From positions 372,001-436,000 of the forward strand of contig NZ_FONW01000001.1 in the NCBI RefSeq assembly GCF_900113005.1: 64,000 bases of DNA, given 5' to 3'. The DNA is from Sunxiuqinia elliptica. GTDB taxonomy: Bacteria > Bacteroidota > Bacteroidia > Bacteroidales > Prolixibacteraceae. The notes under the pieces are model-generated. The model saw only the letters and a list, made by a program, of their open reading frames with translations, ran no database searches and had not been told where the DNA came from. The position numbers and the translations under genes were made by a program. Shown here piece after piece: positions 38,692-47,795 of this stretch (within the stretch, counting starts at the first letter, position 1; each line of letters begins with the position of its first letter).

Positions 38692-40212
38692 TTATTTATC
38701 CGGGCTATCAACATCATCGACAAACAACACGGTTACTGCTGCAATCAGCATCGAAGCCCCGCCCAGTAACAAGGCCATGATCGATTCACCGCCAAAAACA
38801 TGGGTCATGAAAAACCCCAAGATACTGGCCGCTAAAATCTGTGGAATGACAATGAAAAAGTTGAAGATTCCCATATAGGTTCCCATCTTCTCAGCCGGAA
38901 GTGAACCTGTTAAAATCGCGTAAGGCATGGATAAAATACTGGCCCAGGCTACACCAACTCCCAGCATGGAAATGATGAGAATATTGGGATCGCGAACGAC
39001 GTAAAAAGAAGCCAGTCCCAAGCCTCCAAGTATCAAGGCAATGGCGTGTGTTACTTTTCGATTGGTGTACCGCGCAATCACGGGTAATAAGAACGCAACA
39101 ACAGCCGCAAAGCCATTGTAAACACCAAACAAAACCCCCACCCAATCAGCTCCATCGTTATACAAAGCCGAGGTGGTATCGGTAGCACCAAAGACATAAC
39201 CGGTAACCGCCGGCGTAGAGTAAATCCACATGGAGAAAAGGGCAAACCAAGAAAAGAACTGAACCACTGCCAGCTGCCCCATGGTTTTAGGCATATTCAT
39301 CATGTCCGTAATCACCTCCACCAGGCCATTATTGGTCTTTCGCTGTTTTGACAAGAAAGCTGTCAGCAACTGAACCATTCCAAAAACAAGCAAGCCTCCA
39401 CTTAAAATGTACAGTTCCTTTTCCAGATCAAAGTGGTAGAACAGGAAGCTCATTACGATTCCAGCAACTGAAAACAACACCCCATTACGAACGAAAGCAC
39501 CCAGCAATTCAATGGCTGATTTTGCTGTAACCTTAGCGTCGGGGTTGCTCAATATTTTCTCTTCTTCAAAAGCTTTCAGTTCTTCCGGACTATACTCCTT
39601 GGTTCGAATCACCGTCCAGAGAACCGCTAAGAAGAAGACTGAACCTCCAATGTAAAACGACCATTTTACGGAAGGTGGAATCAACTCATCGCCCGAAGCC
39701 ACATTCGCAATGCCAAACCAATTGCTAAGCATGTAAGGCAGCAAAGAAGCCACAACAGCACCGGTGCCGATAAAAAAGCTTTGCATGGCAAATCCCTGGG
39801 TTCGTTGTTCACTTGGCAGCATATCGCCAACAAAAGCCCGAAAGGGTTCCATCGAAATATTAATGGAAGCATCCATAATCCAGAGTGTTCCAACAGCCAC
39901 CCACAATAGCGGAGAGTTAGGCATAACAAACAAGGCCAGCGAAGCCAAAATTGCTCCAACCAGAAAATAAGGACGCCGACGCCCCAGTTTCCCCCAGGTT
40001 TTGTCACTATAATGCCCAATGATTGGCTGTACAATCAGGCCCGTAACAGGAGCTGCCAACCAAAGCACAGCAAGCCGGTCGACATCACTACCCAGCGTTT
40101 GAAAGATCCGGGATACGTTGGCATTTTGCAGCGCAAAGCCAAATTGGATCCCCAAAAAGCCAAAACTCATGTTCCACACTTGCCAAAAACTCAGCACTGG
40201 TTTTCGTTTCAT
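38692..40212 (-). CDS. SLC45-type MFS maltose/glucan transporter
   Basis: The 506-residue membrane protein has about 12 segments and belongs to the SLC45/GPH-like branch of the major facilitator superfamily: SFWQVWNMSFGFLGIQFGFA at the start and the motif A equivalent GHYSDKTWGKLGRRRPYFL near residues 66-84. Close relatives are in Bacteroidota maltose loci and import maltose or maltodextrin with protons. It is the first gene of the six-gene operon; a promoter and a LacI-type operator lie in the 440 nt upstream. Confidence 0.92.
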   Translation of the reverse strand: MKRKPVLSFWQVWNMSFGFLGIQFGFALQNANVSRIFQTLGSDVDRLAVLWLAAPVTGLIVQPIIGHYSDKTWGKLGRRRPYFLVGAILASLALFVMPNSPLLWVAVGTLWIMDASINISMEPFRAFVGDMLPSEQRTQGFAMQSFFIGTGAVVASLLPYMLSNWFGIANVASGDELIPPSVKWSFYIGGSVFFLAVLWTVIRTKEYSPEELKAFEEEKILSNPDAKVTAKSAIELLGAFVRNGVLFSVAGIVMSFLFYHFDLEKELYILSGGLLVFGMVQLLTAFLSKQRKTNNGLVEVITDMMNMPKTMGQLAVVQFFSWFALFSMWIYSTPAVTGYVFGATDTTSALYNDGADWVGVLFGVYNGFAAVVAFLLPVIARYTNRKVTHAIALILGGLGLASFYVVRDPNILIISMLGVGVAWASILSMPYAILTGSLPAEKMGTYMGIFNFFIVIPQILAASILGFFMTHVFGGESIMALLLGGASMLIAAVTVLFVDDVDSPDK

Positions 40213-40414
40213 AACAGAATGAATTAGTTCTTAAAATCAGGTTTTGTTTAAAATCAATTGAACAGTCGAATAGATGCAATCATCATTTCTGACTCCACAA
40301 TGAGTCATCGACTAAGTTAATTTGATCCCAACAAAAGGTACATAAAGGTGCTAACCTAAGCGGTTAACATTCTCAGGAAGTAAAAAAGAATTGTATGTAA
40401 TCGGAAATACGCTA

Positions 40415-40446
40415 CAAATATAAAGATGTAATTTCGAAAAAGTCAA
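40415..40446 (-). promoter_or_regulatory. Predicted promoter of the maltodextrin operon
   Basis: On the minus strand TATATTTG (40422-40415) matches the -7 consensus. A TTG (40446-40444) lies 21 nt upstream in place of the full TTTG. The start would be near 40408. Confidence 0.6.
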
Positions 40447-40512
40447 GCCTCCAAGCATGCTACACAGACATTTTTTTGCCCTGTAAACCCAATAAACAAG
40501 CGCAACCCCCTG

Positions 40513-40528
40513 TTGCAAACGTTTGCAA
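40513..40528. promoter_or_regulatory. LacI-type operator, maltodextrin operon side
   Basis: TTGCAAACGTTTGCAA is a perfect 16-bp palindrome with the central CG typical of LacI/GalR operators. It lies about 70 nt upstream of the -33 region of the transporter operon and directly downstream of the LacI-family gene. The same core occurs upstream of susC. Confidence 0.85.
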
Positions 40529-40653
40529 GCAAGATCCTATTTTTTTCAAAAAAATTGCTTTTTAGCACGATTCGAAGAAAAATACGGATTGCAAGAAGCC
40601 TAAACAGGTATGAATACGAGTAATCAATTGAGAAAGGAAAAACCTTATTTCCG

Positions 40654-41667
40654 CTATATTGAAGACCCACGAACAATCAGATTGGCATCCAAAACATGAC
40701 TTTGCGCCGGTGCATCGTAGTTCGGATTCAGCAAGCGTCGGAGCAACATTTTAGTAGCCACGCTTCCCATTTCATAGCCATGTTGATCTACCGAGGTCAA
40801 TGTTGGATCTGTTATTCCTGAAAAACGGCCATCGCTAAAACCAACTACGGCAATCTGCTTCGGAATTTTAATGCCCCGTTTCTGAAGTGTTTGCATCGCA
40901 CCAATGGCTGTCAGGTCGTTAACGGCAAAAATGCCATCAGGCGGATTCTCCATATCTAACAGCTTATTCGTTGCTTTTATCGCCTTTTCGAAACTGTCAG
41001 CTTCAATAATGAGCTCAGGGATCACCGGTAAATTTGCATCTTTCAAGGCTTGCTCATAACCAACGCGGCGCTCAATACCGATCGACAAATTTTTAGGCCC
41101 AGCAAAGTGAGCAATACGCTTTCGTCCCCCATCAATTAAGTGTTTTGTTGCCTCATAGGAAGCCTTTTGATCATCAATAATCACATGATCAGTTTCTATT
41201 TCAGGGATGACCCGATCAAAAAAGACCATCGGTACATTGCGGTCCTGAATGGCAAATATATGATCGTATTGATGTGTTTCTTTTGAAATGGCCACCAAAA
41301 CACCATCAACCCGGTGAGAAAGCAGCGCTTTTACATTGGCCACTTCCCGATCGTAACGCTCATTCGACTGGCAAATAATTACTGTAAAACCAGCATCATA
41401 GGCCACATCTTCAATACCACTAATCACCGAGGAGAAAAAGTAATGGACAATTTCAGGAATGATGACACCAATGGTATTGCTTCTACTATGCTTTAAACTC
41501 AAAGCAACAGCATTTGGCTCATAATTAAGTTTTTTAGCCAACTCATTTACAGCTTTTTTGGTCGCCTCGCTGATATCCGGATGATTTTTCAATGCCCGCG
41601 ATACCGTTGATGCAGATATGCCCAAAATTCGCGCAATATCCTTTATGGTGATCTGATTACTGCTCAT
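40654..41667 (-). CDS. LacI family transcriptional regulator
   Basis: The 337-residue regulator starts with the LacI helix-turn-helix (IKDIARILGISASTVSRALK) and the hinge helix KLNYEPNAVALSLK, whose Leu inserts at a central CpG of the operator. The remaining 270 residues are a periplasmic-binding-like sugar-sensing domain (NTIGVIIPEIVHYFFSSVIS, later AHFAGPKNLSIGIERR and FAVNDLTAIGAMQ). It lies between the two halves of the starch locus and probably binds the palindromes at 40513 and 41948, replacing the SusR regulator of Bacteroides. The inducing sugar is probably maltose or a maltodextrin, by context. Confidence 0.93.
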   Translation of the reverse strand: MSSNQITIKDIARILGISASTVSRALKNHPDISEATKKAVNELAKKLNYEPNAVALSLKHSRSNTIGVIIPEIVHYFFSSVISGIEDVAYDAGFTVIICQSNERYDREVANVKALLSHRVDGVLVAISKETHQYDHIFAIQDRNVPMVFFDRVIPEIETDHVIIDDQKASYEATKHLIDGGRKRIAHFAGPKNLSIGIERRVGYEQALKDANLPVIPELIIEADSFEKAIKATNKLLDMENPPDGIFAVNDLTAIGAMQTLQKRGIKIPKQIAVVGFSDGRFSGITDPTLTSVDQHGYEMGSVATKMLLRRLLNPNYDAPAQSHVLDANLIVRGSSI

Positions 41668-42129
41668 TACTAAAAGAACTGTTGATCCATACTAACTGTT
41701 GTTAAAAATAGGAATTTATTCAGTTAACATTGAATTATCTGTTCTAGATTTTTATGTCTTCAAAAAACTGAACAAGTCCCTGTTTTATTAAAGCTCAAAC
41801 TTCAGCTTTTGCAAGAGCACTCCAACAGATTCCAGATGAGCATGGTATTTAGATTCCGCTTTCAGCACGACTTCCCAAGTTCGACAAAACAAAGGTATAC
41901 CCACCAGTTACTACCTGTTGTGTAACATGTTTGATGCAAACGACACCGCAAACGTTTGCAATCGGAAGCCTGCTATAAAACAAAAAGAAGTCATCTTAAA
42001 AAGTCTATCATTGTCTCATCGGAATACAAAAAAGGAAGTAAAAAAGAATTAACCAAACATTAAAAAATTAAGAATTTAAATGAGGAAAATGCTGATCTAA
42101 TTGAGTTAAAAACTAATTATTAAATCATT
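41668..42129. other. Divergent regulatory region between lacI and susC
   Basis: This 462-nt gap has the susC operator palindrome at 41948-41959 and a related half-palindrome at 41929-41941. On the minus strand TACCTTTG (41897-41890) fits a -7 box for the LacI gene but without a TTTG at normal spacing. For susC only a weak TATCATTG (42006-42013) is seen. The last 110 nt before susC are an A-rich leader. Confidence 0.55.
41929..41959. promoter_or_regulatory. LacI-type operator pair upstream of susC
   Basis: GCAAACGTTTGC (41948-41959) is a perfect palindrome with the same central core as the operator at 40513. Just to its left GTTTG-ATG-CAAAC (41929-41941) is an inverted repeat of similar half-sites, centre to centre about 18-19 nt away. 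Confidence 0.8.
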
Positions 42130-45099
42130 ATGAAGATTATTCGCAAAAACTTAAAGATCTCGCTGATGATCCTGGGATTGATCATTTCACAGATATCTTT
42201 TGCTCAGGTTGTCAGTATATCCGGGAAGGTCACCGACCAGGAAACCGGAGAAGGACTTCCCGGGGTAACCGTCCTTGTGAAAGGAACAACCAATGGAACA
42301 ATCACCAATTTTGACGGCGACTATACATTAAGTGTTGACCAGGGAGTAACCGTACAGTTTTCATACATTGGTTATGAAACCACTGAATTTGTCGTTTCAA
42401 GTGCTCAAACACTTGATGTTGCTCTACGCTTGGACACCGAACAACTGGAAGAAGTGGTCGTTATCGGTTACGGCCAGGTACGCAAAGAAGATGCAACCGG
42501 AGCGGTAGCCTCGGTTAGCTCATCTGATTTTAACCAAGGAGCAACCAGTTCACCACAAGACCTGATTCAAGGAAAAGTAGCGGGTGTATTTATCCAGTCA
42601 GAAGGTGGAGCACCTGGTTCTTCAGCCAAAATACGGATTCGTGGAGGTTCATCCATGTCAGCCAGTAACGATCCGTTGATTGTAATTGACGGAATGCCTA
42701 TTGACAACCGTACGATTGACGGAATGAGCAACGTACTAACATCAATAAACCCGAATGACATCGCTTCATTCACCGTATTGAAAGATGCTTCTTCAACCGC
42801 TATCTACGGTTCTCGCGCTTCCAACGGGGTCATCTTGATTACCACCAAAGAAGGTAAGCAAAACCAGGATTTCCGCGTTGAGCTGCAATCAAAAATGACG
42901 GTTAGCGAAATAAAAGAATACATTGATGTATTGGATGCTGATCAGTTCAGAGCTTTGGTCAACCAACGGGCTGAGCTAAACAGTTCTGTTAATCCGGCAC
43001 TGATGGGCAATGCAAACACCAATTGGCAAGATGAAATTTTTCAAACAGCCATTGGCCATGAACACAACTTAAGTGTTTCAGGAGCTCTTGATAAAATTCC
43101 ATTTCGTGCATCACTCGGTTATACCGACCAATTCGGTATTCTGAGAACATCATCGATGGATCGTAAAACAGCAACCTTCAAGGTTAATCCAAGCTTGCTT
43201 GACGACCACTTGAAAATAACTGCCGGAATTAAGTACATGAACATTGGTAACCGTTTTGCTGATAAAGGAGCCATCGGAAGTGCACTTCGTTTCGATCCAA
43301 CCAAACCGGTTTTCAACAACACTGGTATCTACGGTGGTTATACCACTTGGTTAATGTCTGACGGATCTCGCAACGTAAACGGAACCCGTAACCCAGTAGC
43401 TCAATTGCAACAAAAACGTGATGAATCCGATGTTAATCGCTACATCGTTGATGCACAAGCAAACTATAAACTGCATTTCTTTCCTGATATCACAGCCACT
43501 TTAAAAGTTGGTTTAGACGAATCAGACAGTGATGGTTTTGTCAACACGGACCGTTCGGCATCATGGGTAAGAACAGCTTTATCAGGCGTAGAACGCGATT
43601 ACACACAAAAACGTAGGAACAAGCTTTTCAACTTCTATGTAAACTATAAAAAAGACCTTCCGGGCATTGCCAGTAAGGTAGATGCAATGGCTGGATATGA
43701 ATGGCAACATTTCTGGTCCAATGCTTCAGCCTATGAAATAGACCGCTTCAGCGATGTTGTTGAAGACTCTAAAGACGAAACAGAAAACTACCTGGTATCT
43801 TTCTTCGGAAGAGCAAACTATTCTTATAAAGATAAGTACCTGTTAACAGCAACGATGAGAGCTGATGGCTCTTCTCGTTTCCACAAAGACAACCGCTGGG
43901 GTTACTACCCATCAACAGCTTTGGGATGGCGTATCATCCAAGAACCTTTCATGGAAAACCTGAATGCGGTGAGCAACTTGAAACTCCGTTTGGGATACGG
44001 ACTTACCGGTCAACAGGAATTAAACACTGGCGACTATCCTTATCTGGGTGTTTACCGCTTGAGTGACTCCCGTACACAATACAAACTGGGAGACCAATAT
44101 TACACACTTATTCGTCCTGACGGATATGACCAAAGCTTGGAGTGGGAAAAAACAACAACTTACAACGTGGGAGTTGATTTTGGCTTCTTTGATAACCGCT
44201 TAAGTGGAACCGTTGATTTCTACAAGCGAGATACCAAAGACCTTTTGAACACCATTCCGGTACCTGCAGGAACCAACTTTACAGACCGCTTGCTGACCAA
44301 CGTAGGTGACCTGGAAAACATTGGCTTTGAATTATCGGTAAATGCCATACCTGTTAGCACCAAAGATTTGAGTTGGGAATTGAGTTTCAACCTGACTCAC
44401 AACCAAAATAAGGTTACCCGGCTTACCAACTACGATGATCCTGACTACAAAGGAGTAGACACTGGAAATATCAGTGGTGTTGGTGTTGGTAATACCATTC
44501 AAAAGCATGCTGTTGGGCATCCGCTAAACACTTTCTATGTTTACGAACAAGTATACGATGCAAACGGCAAACCCATTGAAGGATTATACGTTGACCGCAA
44601 CAACGACGGAACCGTCAACGAAAACGATAAATACTACGCGGAGTCACCTACTCCGGATGTATTCATGGGACTTTCTTCAACGCTTTATTACAAAGATTTT
44701 GATTTTGGTTTTAACGCCAGAGCAGCCATTGGCGGTCAGATCTACAACAACGTAATTATTGGTGCACGTTACCAAGAACTTACCGTTAATGAATACCTGA
44801 CTAACATGCCTTCTGAAATCAATAATTCTAAATTTGCCACAGCACAGCAATACTCGGATTACTTCCTGGAAGATGCTTCGTACCTGCGCTTGGACAACGT
44901 AACTTTAGGTTATAATTTCCAGAAACTGCTCAAAAAATCAGTTGGCATAGACCTTAACCTACGCTTGTATTCTTCCGTTCAAAATGTATTTGTCATTACC
45001 GATTACAGTGGATTGGATCCTGAAGTAAATGAAGGAATTGATAATGACATCTATCCTCGCCCAAGAGTTTATTTGTTTGGACTTAGTGCAAGCTTTTAA
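42130..45099 (+). CDS. susC: SusC/RagA-type TonB-linked outer-membrane transporter
   Basis: The 989-residue protein has a signal peptide, a CarboxypepD_reg-like domain (ISGKVTDQETGEGLPGVTVL), the TonB box region (LEEVVVIGYGQVRKEDATGA), a plug domain (KVAGVFIQSEGGAPGSSAKI, IVIDGMPIDN, then STAIYGSRASNGVILITTK) and a 22-strand barrel ending with a terminal aromatic (LFGLSASF). It forms the TonB-dependent channel that, with SusD, imports maltooligosaccharides across the outer membrane. It is the first gene of the plus-strand operon. The function name is supported by the SusD, SusE and SusF neighbours and the amylase genes. Confidence 0.93.
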   Translation: MKIIRKNLKISLMILGLIISQISFAQVVSISGKVTDQETGEGLPGVTVLVKGTTNGTITNFDGDYTLSVDQGVTVQFSYIGYETTEFVVSSAQTLDVALRLDTEQLEEVVVIGYGQVRKEDATGAVASVSSSDFNQGATSSPQDLIQGKVAGVFIQSEGGAPGSSAKIRIRGGSSMSASNDPLIVIDGMPIDNRTIDGMSNVLTSINPNDIASFTVLKDASSTAIYGSRASNGVILITTKEGKQNQDFRVELQSKMTVSEIKEYIDVLDADQFRALVNQRAELNSSVNPALMGNANTNWQDEIFQTAIGHEHNLSVSGALDKIPFRASLGYTDQFGILRTSSMDRKTATFKVNPSLLDDHLKITAGIKYMNIGNRFADKGAIGSALRFDPTKPVFNNTGIYGGYTTWLMSDGSRNVNGTRNPVAQLQQKRDESDVNRYIVDAQANYKLHFFPDITATLKVGLDESDSDGFVNTDRSASWVRTALSGVERDYTQKRRNKLFNFYVNYKKDLPGIASKVDAMAGYEWQHFWSNASAYEIDRFSDVVEDSKDETENYLVSFFGRANYSYKDKYLLTATMRADGSSRFHKDNRWGYYPSTALGWRIIQEPFMENLNAVSNLKLRLGYGLTGQQELNTGDYPYLGVYRLSDSRTQYKLGDQYYTLIRPDGYDQSLEWEKTTTYNVGVDFGFFDNRLSGTVDFYKRDTKDLLNTIPVPAGTNFTDRLLTNVGDLENIGFELSVNAIPVSTKDLSWELSFNLTHNQNKVTRLTNYDDPDYKGVDTGNISGVGVGNTIQKHAVGHPLNTFYVYEQVYDANGKPIEGLYVDRNNDGTVNENDKYYAESPTPDVFMGLSSTLYYKDFDFGFNARAAIGGQIYNNVIIGARYQELTVNEYLTNMPSEINNSKFATAQQYSDYFLEDASYLRLDNVTLGYNFQKLLKKSVGIDLNLRLYSSVQNVFVITDYSGLDPEVNEGIDNDIYPRPRVYLFGLSASF

Positions 45100-45118
45100 T
45101 CAATAAACCATTACAATC

Positions 45119-46684
45119 ATGAATACAAAAAATAGCATAAAATATCGCGCAATCGCATTAGTCATGCTTCTCTTTGCCTTAGGTTCATGTGTCAACGATT
45201 TGGACACCTTGCCTCTTGATGAAGATTTGCTGACAGCGGATAAACTGACGGACGATGCCTCTTACAAAGGAATGCTGGCTAAGTGTTATGCAGCCTTTGT
45301 TGTTGGAGGACAAACAGGAGTTGACGGAGAACCCGATATTAGTAGTATCAATGGTGGATTCTCTTCTTACTTACGCCAGCTTTGGAATCACCAGGAATTA
45401 ACAACCGACGAGGCCATCTGTGCTTGGAACGACGGAAACCTGCGTGACTTACACGACATGGATTGGACCGCATCCAACGAGTTTGTTACGGCCATGTACT
45501 ACCGGATTACGCTCGAAGTTGCTTATTGTAATAACTTGATTTCATTGACAAAAGATCAAGACGAATTCAAAGCATACAATACGGAAGCACGCTTTTTAAG
45601 AGCACTGGCTTACTGGCATTTGCTGGACATGTTCGGAACAGGTCCTTTTGTGACTGAAGAAGATCCTGTTGGTTCCTTCTTCTTCCCCGAACAAGCAACA
45701 GCACAACAATTGTTTGACTACATCGAGTCAGAATTAAAAGCCATTGAAAATGAGTTGCCAGCCCCACGTACCAACGAATACGGACGCGCTGACCAAGCTG
45801 CAGCATGGATGGTACTATCAAAATTGTACTTGAATGCCGAAACCTATACTGGCACTCCTAAATACACTGAATGTATCACTTACACTCAAAAAATCATTAA
45901 TGGAGGTTATAGTTTAGAGTCGAATTACGAAAACCTGTTCCTGGCTGATAATAACCTAAGCAACAATGAGATCATTTTCCCATTGGTTTGCGATGGCGAA
46001 CGCACACAAACCTGGGGAGGAATGACTTTCTTAATTCACTCAACCGTAGGTGGCGACATGCCAGCCAGCGATTCAGGTATTGATGGTGGTTGGGGTGGAA
46101 ACCGCACAACCAGCTCTTTCGTAAACCTTTTCGACGATATTACTGGGGAAACCGATAGTCGTGCGTTGATTTGGACAGAAGGCCAAAACCTGGAGATTGG
46201 AGATATTTTCAGTTTCCGCGATGGCTATGCACTTCGCAAATTCCGGAACATTACTTCGGATGGTGTTGTTGGCTCAAACCTTTCACATCCAGATACCGAC
46301 TTCCCGCTATTCAGATATGCTGATGCGCTGTTGATGTATGCAGAGGCTGTTGTTCGCGGTGGATCAGGTGGCGATATGGGAACAGCTGTAGGTTACATCA
46401 ACCAGATCAGGGAAAGAGCTTATGGCAATGCTGACGGTAACATTACTGATGCCGATTTGACCCTTGACTTTTTACTGGATGAACGCGGACGCGAATTGTA
46501 CTGGGAATGCCACAGACGCACCGACTTAAGACGTTTTGGCAAATTAGCAGGTGGTGATTATGTCTGGCCTTGGAAAGGCGCTGTTGCTGCCGGAAAATCA
46601 GTTGATGCAAAATACAACGTTTTCCCAATCCCTGGCGCTGATATTAATGCCAATCCAAACTTAACACAAACCACTGGTTATTAA
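45119..46684 (+). CDS. susD: SusD/RagB-type starch-binding lipoprotein
   Basis: The 521-residue protein has a lipoprotein signal (ALVMLLFALGSCVNDLDTLP, Cys near 24) and the SusD fold of tetratricopeptide-like helices: ALAYWHLLDMFGTGPFVTEE and the carboxy-terminal region with DERGRELYWECHRRTDLRRF, a family signature. SusD is the lid of SusC and binds the glycan at the cell surface. It follows susC by 19 nt. Confidence 0.94.
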   Translation: MNTKNSIKYRAIALVMLLFALGSCVNDLDTLPLDEDLLTADKLTDDASYKGMLAKCYAAFVVGGQTGVDGEPDISSINGGFSSYLRQLWNHQELTTDEAICAWNDGNLRDLHDMDWTASNEFVTAMYYRITLEVAYCNNLISLTKDQDEFKAYNTEARFLRALAYWHLLDMFGTGPFVTEEDPVGSFFFPEQATAQQLFDYIESELKAIENELPAPRTNEYGRADQAAAWMVLSKLYLNAETYTGTPKYTECITYTQKIINGGYSLESNYENLFLADNNLSNNEIIFPLVCDGERTQTWGGMTFLIHSTVGGDMPASDSGIDGGWGGNRTTSSFVNLFDDITGETDSRALIWTEGQNLEIGDIFSFRDGYALRKFRNITSDGVVGSNLSHPDTDFPLFRYADALLMYAEAVVRGGSGGDMGTAVGYINQIRERAYGNADGNITDADLTLDFLLDERGRELYWECHRRTDLRRFGKLAGGDYVWPWKGAVAAGKSVDAKYNVFPIPGADINANPNLTQTTGY

Positions 46685-46704
46685 TCTCATTAATATAGAT
46701 TACC

Positions 46705-47793
46705 ATGAAAAAATTTAAATATCTACTCATCGCATGCCTTGCAATTAGTTTATTCTCGTGTGAGGACGATGATATAGTAAAATTAAATGATTCAGAGTAT
46801 GTGCCAGCTTCTAATATTGAAGGGTTTGGCACAACTTTGGCGATATCAAAACCACAAAAAGCCGAAACGGTCACCATATCGTATACGCCGGCATCCTACG
46901 GTGTGGATATTGTTAAAACACACAAGCTTCAATTTGCGACCTCTGAGGACTTTTCAGATCCAATGACCTTTGATGTTGATGCCTCGGATAATTCATTTTC
47001 ATTCTCTGTAGGTACCTTAAATGAATTCCTGACAGAAGACCTGGCATTGACTGTAGATGAAGAAGCCACCGTTTCTGCACGAGTTATGACCTATTCACTA
47101 AACGGTGTTGATACCTTGTACTCTTCTCCTGTCAACTTTAAAACAACACCTTACTTGGATATTCTTTTTGCTGAAAATACCTTCTACCTGTTTGGCGACG
47201 GCGTAGGACGCATTGCACAAAACAATAAACTTAAATTAAACAAGGTATTCGGAGAGCCCGATGATTCCTGGACCATTGTCTGGATGGAAGCGACCGGAAC
47301 CTTCAAGTTGTGTTCTGATGTAAACTACAAAGGTGTCATTGGAAAAGTTGGTGATCCGGTTGATGGCGAATACTCCTTGGGAACAGTGGATAACAGAGGA
47401 GAAGACATTCCGGTTCCTGGAACAGCGGGCTACTACACCGTGGGTGTCAACATGGCTACAAACAAGTTGATTATTGAACCAGCCAATGTTTATATCACCG
47501 GTCCAAACGTTGATGCTTGGCCTGTAAGCTCAGTTACCGAAGAGAACCGATTTAAACAAGATACTGAAAACAAAACCATGTATCTAACCAAATCGTTCTT
47601 GGGTGGCGAACTAAGACTTCACGTCACACATCCGTACATTTCTGCTTCTGACTGGTGGCATGCCGAATTCATCTTCCTGGACGGTAAAATTGAATACCGG
47701 GCAGATGGTGGTGATCAGGAAAGAGTTAATATCGATGGCGGAGAAAAAACCATTGAGCTTGACTTCATTAATCAAACTGGTAAAATTAAATAG
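46705..47793 (+). CDS. susE: SusE-like surface starch-binding lipoprotein
   Basis: The 362-residue product has a lipoprotein signal (LIACLAISLFSCEDDD), an amino-terminal SusE/F Ig-like domain (AETVTISYTPASYGVDIVKT), and two carboxy-terminal starch-binding-like modules (from about 153 to 255 and 256 to 362). Length and layout fit SusE, a surface glycan-holding protein that helps SusC/D by keeping maltooligosaccharides near the cell. It lies 20 nt after susD and 2 nt before the SusF-like gene. Confidence 0.87.
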   Translation: MKKFKYLLIACLAISLFSCEDDDIVKLNDSEYVPASNIEGFGTTLAISKPQKAETVTISYTPASYGVDIVKTHKLQFATSEDFSDPMTFDVDASDNSFSFSVGTLNEFLTEDLALTVDEEATVSARVMTYSLNGVDTLYSSPVNFKTTPYLDILFAENTFYLFGDGVGRIAQNNKLKLNKVFGEPDDSWTIVWMEATGTFKLCSDVNYKGVIGKVGDPVDGEYSLGTVDNRGEDIPVPGTAGYYTVGVNMATNKLIIEPANVYITGPNVDAWPVSSVTEENRFKQDTENKTMYLTKSFLGGELRLHVTHPYISASDWWHAEFIFLDGKIEYRADGGDQERVNIDGGEKTIELDFINQTGKIK

Positions 47794-47795
47794 AA

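Larger units (their letters stand above)
40213..40653. other. Regulatory region upstream of the maltodextrin operon
   Basis: A 441-nt gap between the LacI gene and the SLC45 transporter gene. It contains the predicted promoter at 40415-40446 and the LacI-type palindrome at 40513-40528. The predicted leader before the transporter ATG is about 195 nt, with no strong hairpin that I could find. A 77-codon open frame on the minus strand that overlaps the lacI 3' end has no family resemblance and is probably noise. Confidence 0.6.

Noticed and set aside
40443-40676. 77-codon open frame on the minus strand between lacI and the transporter gene
   Set aside because: It overlaps the lacI 3' end and the operator palindrome, has no family resemblance and an unlikely residue mix.
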